Made by a program: the position numbers and the translations under genes. DNA of 64,000 nucleotides from Brugia malayi (lineage: Eukaryota; Nematoda; Chromadorea; Rhabditida; Onchocercidae), in NCBI RefSeq assembly GCF_000002995.4, contig NW_025062475.1, positions 1,984,001 through 2,048,000 on the forward strand. Direction: 5' to 3'. Positions 1 through 17,724 of this stretch are shown piece after piece (the first letter of the stretch is position 1; each line of letters begins with the position of its first letter). The notes under the pieces are model-generated. The model worked only from the letters and a program-made list of their open reading frames with translations, was not told the DNA's origin and made no database searches.

Positions 1-1134
1 AAATCGTGTTTCCATAGAAGCTGTAGAATGATTTGGTTTTTTCTCAAATTATTTGTTCTAATAATGTTTCTTTCTTCTCTTTGTTTTATTTTTAGGAAAT
101 GATAGGTAGTACTACGGTGCTTTCACGTTTTTTTCTTTTCACATAGGATTTGTTTTTTTTTTTTTTTTTCTTTTCGTTTTTTATGCTTCGGAAAAGAGAT
201 CGGGAAGGGATTCTTCATTTTCAATTGCTTTTTGCCTTGTTTCAAATATTATTGATTTTCTTTCTTCTTTCAAATTAATAATTACTGTGTATAATCAGAT
301 GTTCTTCATAGTTTTGCAGCTAGTATGGTTTCTTTTTTCTGTTTCCTCTTTCTTTTTTCATATGCTTTTTATTTCGTCTTTATGTTGGAAATCTTGAAGA
401 ATTTGCTGGAGTTTAGCCTATTTTTATGACTTTGATTCTTACGACTAGTTTTGGTTATCGAGCTCATATTGTTGACGATGCAAACAGTTGTAATTTATGA
501 ATTTCAACTAATAATTAAAATCGTTTTCGATTAAGTATATTTGTTTTTTTTTTCCATCATGATTTTATGAAATCTACGAGATGATTATTTTCTGTTAATG
601 GTGTGATGCCATTATTTCGTATATATCCGCTTGAAAGTTAGTAACTTATTGTCTAAAAATTTTAGTAATTGTACACTGATTATGAAATTTGAGATCAGAG
701 TTGAGCGTTCAAGAATGATGGAATTACGCCTCTTATGCTTATTCTTATGAACTAAAAAAATTTCGAGAGCATATTTCTTGGTAGTAATGAAAAGTTTGAA
801 AAAAAGAAAAAAAAAAAATATTGCGATCCCAAATTGTTTTGGGGATTGTTTTAAAACAGCTAATCTGTTGTGTCTGTAACTATCCTAATATCTGACAGGT
901 TTATACATTCCGAAGTCCAATTTATAATTCTGTATGATATGCTGACGTATTTGTATAGGTTATACAATTAAGAACAATGGTTGTGAGTGAAATGGATGTT
1001 AGATATCTTTTTTTTTCCATTTCTTAAGAAATTTAACAAATAATAAGAAAAAAATATGAGGCAGACAATCAAGTAAGAAGTAGATGGGATAAATGTTCGT
1101 TACTTCCCGGATAACAAGATTATATTAAGGCAGA
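1..1134. other. Upstream non-coding region of ABCE1
   Basis: AT-rich, T-tract-rich sequence with no exon I can support on either strand. It should hold the ABCE1 promoter. The ABCE1 start codon follows an AG dinucleotide (ATTAAGGCAG then A-ATG), which would suit a trans-splice acceptor; this is inference. Confidence 0.5.
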
Positions 1135-6172
<5,038 letters not shown>

Positions 6173-6179
6173 AATTGGA

Positions 6180-6185
6180 AATAAA
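6180..6185 (+). terminator. Polyadenylation signal of ABCE1
   Basis: AATAAA 8 bp downstream of the ABCE1 stop codon; position suits a very short 3' UTR. Confidence 0.5.
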
Positions 6186-7956
6186 CTTGTTTGCCATGAT
6201 GTGGTTTTTCTTGGTGGGATATAAGTTTAATCACTTTTCTCTCTTGGCTCTTAAATAATAACTAGTTTTGCGGGATTATTTATGCAACAGTGTAATATCT
6301 TTACACTATTATGATTTGTCTGTCTTCCTTAGCTCTGATAATTTACTATTTGGATCTAAGAGTTGTTTATTTCGTCTTTATTTAACTTTGGCGACTTTTG
6401 TTGTATGCTCATCATGTGTTATTTTAGATTGCCTGGCCTTTTTGAGATAAATGTTTGGTGCAGGGGGTTGGCTTCTTAACTATTATATGAGATTTTTTAA
6501 GATTCACAATCTTTTATAATATAATCTTTTAGTTACAAAATTTACGGTGCACTTCACCTCTTGGCTTTCCAATTACGTTGATTTATTTTTTTAGGTTATG
6601 ATATTTTCTTTGTGATTGTTTTTTGTTTTCGGTCATAATGCATGTTGTTTGCTTTTTGTTATAAATGTTTCGGTCTAGCTGTTACTCTCGTTGCTACTTT
6701 AAGAGCATTGAAGAATTGCAAGGTGAAAAATTTTCCAAATTTATAAAAACGTGAAATCAAAGCTTGGAATTTTTATTGATTATATTGAGAAAGTGAATTC
6801 TTAACCACTATAATTCGAGTTGCTCCCAAGTTAAAAAATCCTTTGTCCTTGTTCAAGCAATTAAATCACAATGAGAATGATTCAGCAAGAAAGTATATTC
6901 AAACTTTTGGCATTCCACTTTTATTCATATGTGAAATGATTAAAGACAAATTTCTGGTTAAATTAAATTAATGTTTGGAAAGAAATATTTCTGATTTTAA
7001 TTGACCTTATATTATATAACGGACATATGCATATCGGAAACGGAGAAAATTTTACTGAAATCAACATTTGGCAAAGTGTTCGTTGTTTGTGTCTGAAAGT
7101 GAAAGTTAATTAATTTTAAATATTATTTCCATAATTCCAATCAAACATTATTGACCTTAATGAATCATTTAAATTGTATTTTCGGTAATGCATTTACAAG
7201 GAAACTTTTTTTATCAAATGTTTAAGAAAAATTTTAATTTTCCTATCTTTTTTTAATTTTCCTATCGTCTCTCAATCTTTCTTTGTTTTCCTCCCTTTCA
7301 CTCTGTGAAATGGAAAAGAGAAAGAGAAAGACAGAGAGAGAGAGAGAGAGAGAGATAAGATATATGATAACGTTGTATGAAAATTGATCAGCATTGAATT
7401 GATTTGATCATTCTTTTTTGGTAGTTAGTTATTGAAGTAATAGTTTTCACGTGATCTGTAGATAGATCACGTGAGCACTCACTTAACGCTGAGTTTTTTG
7501 TGACGTATTTCTAAAGATGTTAAGCAAATTAATGGATGTTAACACAGCAATAAACGTTATACTTCATTGCAATTTATCAGAAGGAAGAAAAGAGAGAGAG
7601 AGAGGGAGAGGGAGAGAGAGAGAGAGAGAGGAACAGAAAGAAGTGAATTTTGAGCAACAAATTATTATTGATATGTCAGAAGAAACTTTTGAGTGTTAAA
7701 GGAGGTTTACTTGAAGAGATGAATCAAAGAATGAAAGGGTGGATGTGGAAGTCTCGAAATTAAATTTTATCAAAATTGATAAAATGAACAAAACTAGTCA
7801 ATCATATTTTTTCTTTTTTTTCCTGTTTAAGATGAATAAATGGATTAGAAAATAATTAGCCAAATGTATTCTTTGCTAAATTACCATTTTTTTTCTCCTT
7901 TATTTCTTTTGTTTATCATTTTAAATTTACAAATTTTTTATCGAACGTTGATTTCT
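6186..7956. other. Intergenic region between ABCE1 and the acetyltransferase gene
   Basis: No convincing exon. Contains GA microsatellites at about 7318-7354 and 7590-7630 and an inverted repeat of two E-boxes at 7447-7474. Short open frames here are compositionally biased and have no splice context. Confidence 0.5.
7447..7474. promoter_or_regulatory. Inverted repeat with two CACGTG E-boxes
   Basis: Perfect 11-bp arms TCACGTGATCT and AGATCACGTGA flank a 6-nt spacer (GTAGAT). Each arm contains TCACGTGA, the palindromic core bound by bHLH factors of the MYC/MAX and TFEB classes. It lies in the region between two convergent genes, so a hairpin or 3' end role is also possible. Function is inference. 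Confidence 0.4.
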
Positions 7957-8151
7957 TATAAATAATAAATTTACTTTAACTTTATAATTAATACACTATT
8001 TTCAGCTCTATAAATAATAAATTTACTTTAACTTTATAATTAATACACTATTTTCAGCTCTATAAATAATAAATTTACTTTAACTTTATAATTAATACAC
8101 TATTTTCAGCTCTATAAATAATAAATTTACTTTAACTTTATAATTAATACA
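7957..8151. repeat. 52-bp tandem repeat, nearly four copies
   Basis: Copies start at 7957, 8009, 8061 and 8113 with exactly 52-bp spacing and almost no divergence; the last lacks its end. On the minus strand, the sense of the neighbouring acetyltransferase gene, three units contain TTATTTATAG-AGCTGA, an acceptor-like site followed by an in-phase Ser-stop. This array lies where the last exon of that gene is expected. Confidence 0.9.
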
Positions 8152-8173
8152 ATAGAAAATGAAAAATACTTAC

Positions 8174-11100
8174 AATATAGCATAATCGTTCTTTTCCAAG
8201 TATTCCTGTTTCGCCTTTTAATTTCTTCATTAACTCTATCATTTGAATATTCTCATCTGGTACTACAAAATACACATTCCTTCTGTATATTGCAAAAATA
8301 TCCGGATCCCAATCATAATCATCATCCGGATTCTGAAAAAAAAATAATTTTCAAATAATTAACCTTCAAAATTGCTTCTAATCATTAATTACAGAAATAA
8401 AATTTTTAATTTTTCAAAAAAAAAAAAAAATATTTTAAATTAACACACTGAGCCAATTATTTTTGTAATAAAATTCGAAATTTTTTTTACAAAAAATATA
8501 TATATTTGAGCTAATTATTTCTGTAATGAGCTAATTATTTCTGTAATGTAATGAAATTTAAAAAATTACAAAAAAAAAAAAAAAAAAAAAAAACATTATT
8601 AATCATAGGGCAAATAAAAATTTCAAAAATAATATTTTTGCTATGAAATTTAAAATTTTTAAAAGATTGAAAAGCAAATGAGAAAATTCAATGAGTAAAT
8701 AAAACAATTTACATAGTATTTCTCCAATATAGCATAAAGTAAAGCACTGGCAACTTCAAAATTATCAGCATAAAGTGGTCCAACTAATATTGGCAGTACA
8801 TAGCCTCCAGCTGTCTCTCTCGAACATCCATAACCGATCACTTCATCCTAGCAGACATTTAGCACATCGAAGAAAGTTTATCGAAGACAAAAAAAAAAAA
8901 AAAATTTCCTAAAAAGTTATCAGAAAAAAAAAGACAAAAAATTTTTCAAATAATTCAAAATTCAATCAAAAAAAAAAAAGCAGAATACTTGTTGAAAAGC
9001 CACATAAGTATTGTAATTCTTTTGTTTAAGCCATTCCTTTAACCAAACATTTCGTTTCAAATGTGTCACATTACTGTCATATTTTAGCAATGCTATAAGT
9101 TCAACTTCCGAAAGATTGCTAAATCGAATGATTGTAATTTTTTCATTCTAAAAAAATTTACATATACAGCATAAATTTATTGATATAATTAATTTATTTC
9201 AAAATAATCTCATAATTAATTGATTGAAATTGTTAAATAAATGAATGAAAATAATTTTAAAATAGTAAAAGACTTGAAGTGTGGGAAATGCTGATGGATT
9301 GCTAATTTCATATGTAGCAAATTTCCATTGCTGCGAGAATGTTGTCACCAAACCAAAACGATGACATTTATTGGCCAAATGTGACACTAAATAAATATGA
9401 ACTGTGAATAGTTAGCAAAATTAATCAAATTGAAAAAAATAGAAAATAGAAAACAGTTCAAAATTTTAGGAGACGAAAATTTTTGATTAATTAGCTAAAG
9501 AATTATTTTTTTTTTTTTGTCATTTGTCTTATAATAATTGTAAATATAAATATAATTCATAAAATATAAATTGAAATTTAACTTCTTTCGAGCTGATAAT
9601 ATTAAAATAGGTTCAAAAAGAAAGTGAGAAAATAAGTTAGCTAAACAAAAATGCAAATAATATACATATGAAATATTAAAAATAAACTTTAAAAAATACT
9701 TTAATAGTTAGTAAATTTTTGAAATAAAATTATTCTCACAATTATACTATTTAAATAATTAACCAATAACTGTATGAAATGTTTATTTCAATTTTTTTTT
9801 TTAATTTGTATTTATTTTATTTTTTTGAATTTTTTTTTTTTTTCATACACAAAAGAATTACATAAAAAAAAAGAGGAAACGTTTACATTAATGTTTACAT
9901 ATTCAAATATTTTAATTTTATTTTTTTTTTTCCCTATTGTTTAAATTTTTTAATTCGTTTTATTTTTTATGTTTTTTTCCTTTCACTTTTCTCTCTTTTT
10001 TTTTTTTTTTTCTTTTCAATTTTTCAATCCAAAAAAGAACAGATGGAAGTGAAAATTTACTTGAATGAAATATGACTGTTTGTCGTTGATTAATATTTCT
10101 TAATGCTTCGTCAAAAAGTTTACTTCCAATGCCCGAATGGCGGTACTCTTCGATCACATAGTAAACACCGATCACTGTCACATCATGACAGTATGCAATT
10201 ACTATGCTACCGACTGGCTCGTCACCTATTTTTGAGAGCAAATGAGTAAGTGCAACGGAACGCTGAAGTGTTAGTTGGAGTAATAATTAAATAAATTGAT
10301 GAAATTGTTTATTCTTAGCATTTTTTCTCGTTTTTTTGTTTTTTTTTTTTTTTTGATAATTTTTCAAAAATGTCAGTAACATTTCATTTTCATTCGTATT
10401 TCAAACAAAAAAAAGAAAAAAAAAACTGTCAAAAATTTATTTTTTTCCTTTTTTTTTGAAAAAAAAAAAAAGAACGAAAAAATTTAATTTTTTTATATGC
10501 AATAAAATTTTCAGTTTTTTTTTTTCTGCTTATTTTTGCAATATAAGAAAAGAAAAATGAAAAAAGAGAGAGAGAGAGAGAGAGAGGGGAAAAAATGGAA
10601 ATAAATAAATTATTAAGAAAGTGATAATTATTAAATTTATCAATAATTTGCTTAAAAGTTTTGAATTAGAAAAGCATACAATTCATATATGCTATTGAAA
10701 TTGAACAAATTAAAAAGTGAAAATTAGAAAAAAAAAAGATAAAATCGACCTGAAAAATGATTTAAAAATTAAAATTAATCTAAAACGATGCAAAAAGAAA
10801 GGAAGAAAAAACAACAAAAATTTATTTTTTAAATAACAATAATTCAAAATAATTATTCATATTATATTTACAAAAGAATAAGAAAATAAATAAAAATTTA
10901 ATAATAAATACTAAAAATGTTTTACTTTGATTTTTAGCAATAATAAATCGATAATCACAGCTAGGAATTGTTTGCCATACATTTAGCGAATTATAATCCA
11001 ATTTATATGAATCACTTTCATATGCTCGTGCAACCACCTGTCAATTAAAAAAAAAAAAAAAAAAAAAAAAGGGAAATAATTAAATAAAATCAGCTTAATT

Positions 11101-11438
11101 TCATATTTGTTGCTATTAATGCTAAAATATGACTGTATTTATTGAATTGAATAAACTTAATGAATTTTAATTAATTATATATTTAAAGAATTGTTTGAAA
11201 TGTATATTTATGTATATTAATATAAAATTAGTCTGCAAAAATCACTTCTTACCTTCTCATAATCATTGTTGGTACCAAATGAAAATTTGTACCAAAAGCC
11301 ATACTTTGAGTAAGCACCAATCCATGGATCACCACAATTTTTTGGATGATCCAAGTGATATGTTATCATTGATATCGGCTTGCCAATATCAGTTGGTATT
11401 TGACGTTTTAAAACTTCTTTAAATGGTTCTAATTTCAT
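8174..11438 (-). CDS. GNAT-family N-acetyltransferase with C-terminal YitH/DUF1248-like domain (3' end uncertain)
   Basis: Predicted acyl-CoA N-acyltransferase; substrate unknown. Exons on the minus strand, joined in phase: 11438-11253, 11037-10912, 10262-10061, 9386-9274, 9147-8989, 8847-8713, 8332-8174, giving 360 codons so far. The GNAT acetyl-CoA motif RHSGIGSKLFDEAL follows a beta strand EPVGSIVIAYC; the C-terminal part VIGYGCSRETAGGY...VGPLYADNFEVASALL resembles the second acetyltransferase domain (YitH type) of nematode proteins. The ATG sits three bases after a TTTTAG acceptor, suiting trans-splicing. The donor after exon 4 (CAA-GTCTTT) and exon 2 (TTA-GTATTT) are weak but fit phase. 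The exon ending at 8174 has a good donor (GTAAGTATT), so at least one more exon must lie below 8174; either AGC-TGA in the 52-bp repeat or a 12-codon exon after TTATAAG near 7957 would terminate it. Family proteins usually have a further 20-odd residues, so the true end may be elsewhere. Confidence 0.8.
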
Positions 11439-14400
11439 AGCCTAAAATTAGTAAAGTTAAGTTTAATGTAAAAATAATTATTATATATATATATTTTTTG
11501 GTTTAAAATAAATATTAGCAATCATTTATTTCACTATTTTTTCATTTTTCAAATTACTCAAAAAATTTTCAAATTTTAATTAAATCATTAATTCTTTTAA
11601 TATTTAATTGAAAATGTCAATATCAGGTTTCGTTTTTCTTTTTTTTTTTTTTTATTTTTTGGTTGAGTTTAAAATGAACTTATGAAATATTAATGATCAT
11701 CAAATTTTTAACTGGAATAAAGTCGTCGTTTGAAATAAAAAAAAAAAGAAAAAACACAGAAAACAGAAAGAAAAGAAGATGAAAAAGTTTTTTTTTGTTA
11801 TTTGGAAAAAAAATTTAATTTTTCAAATAAAAAATTTTCAAATTACCTAACAAATAACTTTACATCAAACTTTTTTTACTAAAATGATAATAATAATAAT
11901 AATAATAAAATAATAACTAAAAAATTTTTTGAGGCAAAATTATGACCGATTGAAAAAAATCATTGAAGGAAATTATTAAATATCATCCAAAAAAGAAAAA
12001 AAAAAGAAATTTTCCAACAAAAATATTGCTAATTTATTTGTGATACCAATGAGATATTTCTAACTAAAAATTAACTCTGTTAACTTTTCCTAGGCTATTT
12101 TATAAATTTGGGCCAATTACTTTGACATTTTTACATCAAATGATGATGAGATTACACAATTTCATCGTTTACAACCACAATAAGAGATTTTTTGGATAAA
12201 ATTTATAAAATATTTCAGAGAACGAAGCATATCACAAAAGCAAAAGAACGTTTAGCATAAATTAATCAAAGTAAAAACAAAAAAAAAAAAAGAAACAAAA
12301 TTTCAAAATGTGAAAATTCACTTTTACTATTTTTGTGTATTTAATTTACCAACTATCAACCATTTTCTTATTACTTTTAATAAACAATCAATAAAATTTG
12401 CTTCTTAAATTTTCTCTGTTTGCATTTAAAAATTGATTAATAAAAAATTTAAGAACAATTAATGAAATAGTAAAAATTAATTTTAGCTGCTGGCTATTAA
12501 TTAGCTTGCAGCTAAATGACAAAAAGTTTTTATCAAAAACTTAGATTAGATTATGAACTAAAGAAAAATGTTAAAAAGTAAGTACCAGAAATTTAGGTTA
12601 TGAACTTAAAAAAAAACAATAGATTGTTTATGGTTAATTTATGTGAAAGTAAACAATCGATATGAATCAATTTGATTCACAAAATTAATTATTACTTTAT
12701 AATTTTGAAGCAAATTTTGCTCCTAATTAATTAGTGTTATGTTAATTAGAAAGTTGTGAAAGTAAAAATACTACAAAAATAATCGAATGGAAAAGATTGT
12801 GATAAGTTCGTTTTGCATTAGATTTACTTCTTGTTACAATCTTTAACTTTTATTTTACGTTAACTTTAGATATTTTAGATGATTTTAATTTTAATGTTTT
12901 TTTTTTTTTTAATTGTTAAAATTTTGGAAAATATTTTTATTTTTTTACAATCTAAAAAAATTTGCAGTCTTTCATAATTTGCACACTAATATGCTTTCAA
13001 TAAGATATGATAATAAAAAATTTTCAAAATAATTTTCATCATTTCTTATATCAATTGACAATCATTTTTATAAAAGTTTTTTTTTTCGTTTCTGATTTTT
13101 ACTTTTTTTTTTTTAAAGTTTAAACTAGTATTGTTACCATCTAAGCAAATTAAAGTTACATAGACTAAAAGTTAAAAGTGATTTGAAAATAAAAAGAACA
13201 AACATTTTTCTCCAAATTGTCAAAATTCAAAATTCAACAACAAAATTGATTAAACTGTTATTTCGAATATTCTCACAAATATGTAAATGAATAAGTAAAT
13301 AAATAAACAAATAAATGTGTAAAAACTAATTTTGGTTGTTTACAATTAGTGAATTATCTGTTACAATCAAATTTTATAAAAATAAATTATTTCATTCAAA
13401 AAAAAAAATTTTTTTTTCTTTTCTAATATAAAATATATAAACAAATTTTGTGATAGAACCAAAAATCATTGCTAAGTAAAATTTTTTTTTAAAAAAAAAT
13501 AAAAAAAAACATATTATAATTGTAATTTAATAAAGGTTAGCACAATTAATTAATTAATTAATTAATAATTACAAATTTTTCTTTCTGTTGCTTTTTGCTC
13601 TTCGAACATTTCAAATATCTTTTTTTCTTTTCTTTTTTTTTTAATTCTCTTTCTTTTGTCTTTTTTTTTCCCTTTAATTTCCATAAAAAAATATTCATAA
13701 AAGAACGATCTGTCACCTTTCTTCGTCAACAATCATTTCTTTCTTTCTTTCTCTCCCTCTCTCTCTCTCTTTTCTCAGGTATACCATTTTAATTATACTT
13801 AAATTTCATTTTCTCTTTCATATAAAACTCTTCCTTTCATCTATCATTCATTCTACCAATTGAAAATGAACAAAATTATTTAGTAAAACTAGCTTTTAAC
13901 TTTTTTTTTTGTTAAATAGAAAGAAGTCAGTCATTATAAAGGTGCCTTCATGTACAGTCATTTCAATGTTAGTTTAAATACAAAAAGACGGAACAAATTT
14001 ATTTTAAACTAAAATTTGTACTGAAAATTTCTCTGTCAATCTTAAACCTTGACCCTCTTTCCTTTTTGGTACATCGATTTAAGCTTTTATTATGAAAGAT
14101 AATCACTACATTCTATTTTTTTCCTTTTTTTTTTTAATTTTTATGTTTTAAAAATATAAAATTAAATTTTAAATATAGAATCTAACATATGTTATTTATT
14201 TATTTATTATCACTAAGTAATATATTAACAGTAAATGCTTGCAAAAATTTTTTAATTAAGAGTTAAACATTAAAAAGAGAAAAAAAAAAGGAAGCGAATT
14301 ACATTAAATATTTTTTAATTATTATTAAATTAATTCTAACAAAAAACTTTTTAAAGTGCAATTTTCTTTTTTTTTTTTTTTTTTCATTTCGTCGTCATTA

Positions 14401-14478
14401 TTATAATTTAATCAATTATTCAATTGTTTTTTCTCTTTTTTTTTTAAGTTAAAATTTGATATAAATTATCAAATCAGA
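11439..14478. other. Intergenic region, low complexity
   Basis: Between two divergent genes, so it should hold both promoters. Almost entirely A/T with homopolymer runs, a (TTAA)n patch near 13546-13566 and a CT tract near 13740-13770. I see no exon. Confidence 0.5.
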
Positions 14479-17281
14479 ATGATACGTCTTATTGTATCAC
14501 TAATAATTGTAATATTGTTTGAAAAAAATTATGGACAACAAACAGTACGGCAATGTACATGCAATGAAATTGAACCATGCAAAAAACTTGCGGTAGAATC
14601 AGTTTTACCGTGCTCTGATCAGTGTCAGGTAAGTTTATCTTTTAACTAATTAAGTAATTAATTAATTAGTTAATTAGTTAATTGTATTGATGCTTGAAAT
14701 TGTTGCTTATCTTTTCTTTTTTTTTTGTTTTTCTTTCATAGTATTTCATTTAAATTTATCACTGTAATGTTTTTATTTCATTTAATTTATTCAATGAAAT
14801 AATTATTAATTTAGATTTTGATTAAGGTATTCAATATTTTAATTGATATTAAGTAACATTAATTTAAAAAAAAAAACATACTTTAAAAAATTCATTATCA
14901 TTAATAAATAAGTAATCAATTTCTAAATTCAAAAAAAAAAAAAAAAAAAAAAGAAAAAAATAGAATGAAAGAAATTTTATCAAAAATTTGAATTACAATT
15001 ATCATTGTATTCAGCTATATTTAATTGCTTATATTAGCATTTTGTTATAGTTTATAGATATTGCATGAAAATTGTGAATTAATCTTTTAATTAAAATTTG
15101 AACATAATTAATAAATATTTTAATTTGCAACAAATTTTCTAACTTATGTTATTTTTAGTTTATTTCAAATATTTAATACAACTGTTTTCCCTCTTTCTTC
15201 CTCTCTCTCTCTCCCTCTCCCTCTCCCTCTCTCTCTCTCTCTCCCTACCTCATCATTTTTGTTTTTTATTGATAAAATTTGACTTTTTTAAGAAATTTGT
15301 CTCTTCCATGGGCGGTAATTATCAGCAAATTCGCAGCTGTTTCCAACAGAAACAACCAATCATCGATAAAGCAATGCAATGCTCCCAGGATGCATTCCCT
15401 GAAGCGTTTGTTTTCTTCTTCTTATTATTATTATTATTTCTCGCTGAAATGACAATAAATATTACAAAAACATTAATTTGATATGGTAGTAGGAGCAGTT
15501 GATAAGACTGATAACAATTACAAATGATAAATTATTATAATTTCAAATGAAAAATGAAATTATTGTTTTCATCCGTCATTTATTCTTCATTTTTTTTTTT
15601 CTAACTTTTTACTTTTATACTAATTGTATATATTATACTTTGTATAAGTAAATTATATACTTATACCTACCTGTTCAGGTGTTCACGGACACAACCAAAA
15701 ATGATACCAAAACGATATACAAAGGGTATTGAAATTGCAGCTATGAATGAAATTAATAAACAATTACAAAGAATGGGTAAATAGCAAATTATTCAGTATT
15801 TTTCGTTTTTTTTTTTTTGTTTTGTTTTGTTTACTAATTTTACTATTTCAGATATAAATTTATCAAATAAAAAAAAAAAAGGCAATGAACAAAAGTGAAT
15901 AAAATTTAAATGTTTTTTTTTTTTTTTTTTTTACATAAAAAAATTTAGAAATTTAGATAAAAATTAGAATTAATATATTCATTTATATTTTTTTCATCTA
16001 AGTAATTCAAGAATTCAAAAAATAAAGAAAATAGTGATTCAAAGAATGAACAATTTCATTTTGAAATGGATATTAGCTATAAAAATTGGTAGAAATTTTC
16101 ATTACAAAATATTCAATTAATATTTAAATTTAAAATAAAAAAAAAAAATGAAACAAAAGAATTGGTTAATAATTTTTTCTTTTTAGGAATAGCAGAACAA
16201 GTTACCAATCTATTATCTCAAGGCCGACGATTTTTCAAATGCTTTCAATCATGTATGACAAAGAAATTAGGCAAATGCGCTGATGGGTATAAATTTATTT
16301 TAAAAAAATTAAATTAATAAAATCAATCAAATTTTCCAGAAAAAAAAAAATATTAAAATATTACTAATTTTCAAATCATTAGCTATTTAATGATATTCTA
16401 TTCTGTTTTTTTTAAGGTATAATTTAATTATTCAAAAATTTTAAATATTTATTATTTGTAAATTTTCAAAAAAAAAAAAACATTAAAATGTTAATTTTAA
16501 TTTTTAAGTCTAATTTTAATTTTAAATGCCTAATTTTAATTTCTATTTCAAATGTAATATTAAAATGCTAATTTTTGAAAATTTAATAATGTTTCATCTG
16601 CAGTTGTCATCTTGATTTGCCATCTGACAACGTTGTGGTACAAAAAATTAAAAGTTGCGCTCTTCGCAGTGGAGTGCAAACTGCAGCCATGAAGGATCTC
16701 TGTTTTTGCATTGAAAGAGGTGGCATCCGGTAAGTTTTTTTTTTATTAATTAATTAATTAGTTAATTAAGATAAGTCAAACTGTAAATATGCAAATTGAA
16801 AGAGCAATGAACAGAATAAATAATTTGATCATTGATTTTTTCAACAGAAAATATTTACGGAACTAACTGATAGAGAAAATTGGAACTTTTAATTTTTTAA
16901 AATAATAATATTTAAGATATGGATATTAATTTACATTCCTTTTAATCTTATGAAAATTTTTAAAATTATTTTGAGTGCATTTTTGAAAAACGAAAGAAAA
17001 TTGTTTAATACTGAAAAGCTTAAGTAAATAGCATAAATTATTAATATTTTGTAAAACAATGATGAAATTAAACAATTTTCACTTTCAGTTTACTAATGGA
17101 ATTGCAAAATACCATTTGTTTAATGAAAAGTAATGAAAAAAAAAAAAATATTTATAAATAACAAAAATCTATTTGAAATATTTTTTATTATCATAATTTT
17201 ATAATATAAAACAAAAAAAGAGAAATTTTCAGGCAACTTGCTGGTATCTGTCCTCGTATACAAATTTTCGAAACGAAATAA
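14479..17281 (+). CDS. Secreted cysteine-rich nematode protein (CPG4-like)
   Basis: Exons 14479-14628, 15293-15405, 15679-15776, 16187-16286, 16604-16729, 17233-17281 join in phase to a 211-residue protein. A signal peptide (MIRLIVSLIIVILF, then cleavage around YGQQ) precedes a body with about fourteen cysteines in a regular pattern: QCTCN, PCKK, PCSDQCQ, SCF, QCSQ, ACSR, KCF, SCM, KCADGCHLDLPSDN, SCAL, LCFC and ICPR. The pattern PCSDQC...CADGC.LDLPSDN resembles, from memory, a conserved nematode secreted family carrying the chondroitin-proteoglycan-4 type domain; this is a tentative assignment. There are no Ser-Gly-rich attachment stretches, so a proteoglycan role is not shown. The ATG follows a TCAAATCAG acceptor by one base, suiting trans-splicing. 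AATAAA overlaps the stop codon (17277-17282). It converges with another secreted protein gene on the minus strand. Confidence 0.85.
15193..15246. repeat. CT microsatellite in intron 1 of the CPG4-like gene
   Basis: Run of CTCTCT/CCCTCT about 50 bp long, ending some 45 bp before the exon 2 acceptor. It opens a spurious Ser/Leu-rich reading frame across the intron. Confidence 0.8.
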
Positions 17282-17724
17282 AATTGTTGAAAAATGGAAA
17301 TAACACCGGAAAGTAATTCATTCAAAAAATTTGTTTTCAAAAAAAAAGAAAAAAGTTTGATAACATTCAATAATTAATTGCACAAAAAAAATTTTTCATT
17401 AGAATTTTCTGCGAACATTTTTCACTTTTTTTTTCTTTCAAATATTAATTACAAAACACACAAAAAAAAAAAACCAGTTTTAAATTTGAAATTGAAAAAA
17501 AAAATTATTATTTTGTTTTTTTGTTAAAATAATTACAAAGGAAAAAAAATGCATAAATTTGGAATAGTTGAAATTTTTATTATTTTTTTTTTTTTTTTCA
17601 TGAAATGATTACAATGAAATATGTTTTTAATTAATTTCTTTTCTTTTTTTTTTTTTTTTTCATTGAAAATTTAATTACTTTTTTTTTTTACTGTCACATA
17701 TGAATGAATTTAAACAAGAAATTA

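Noticed and set aside
6268..6450. 60-codon plus frame after ABCE1
   Set aside because: No ATG start, no neighbours in phase, likely chance.
7517..7699. Plus frame with Arg/Glu repeats
   Set aside because: GA microsatellite; no splice sites or similarity.
15146..15481. Single long plus frame with Leu/Ser runs
   Set aside because: Only its middle (15293-15405) is a real exon of the CPG4-like gene; the rest is CT microsatellite and intron.
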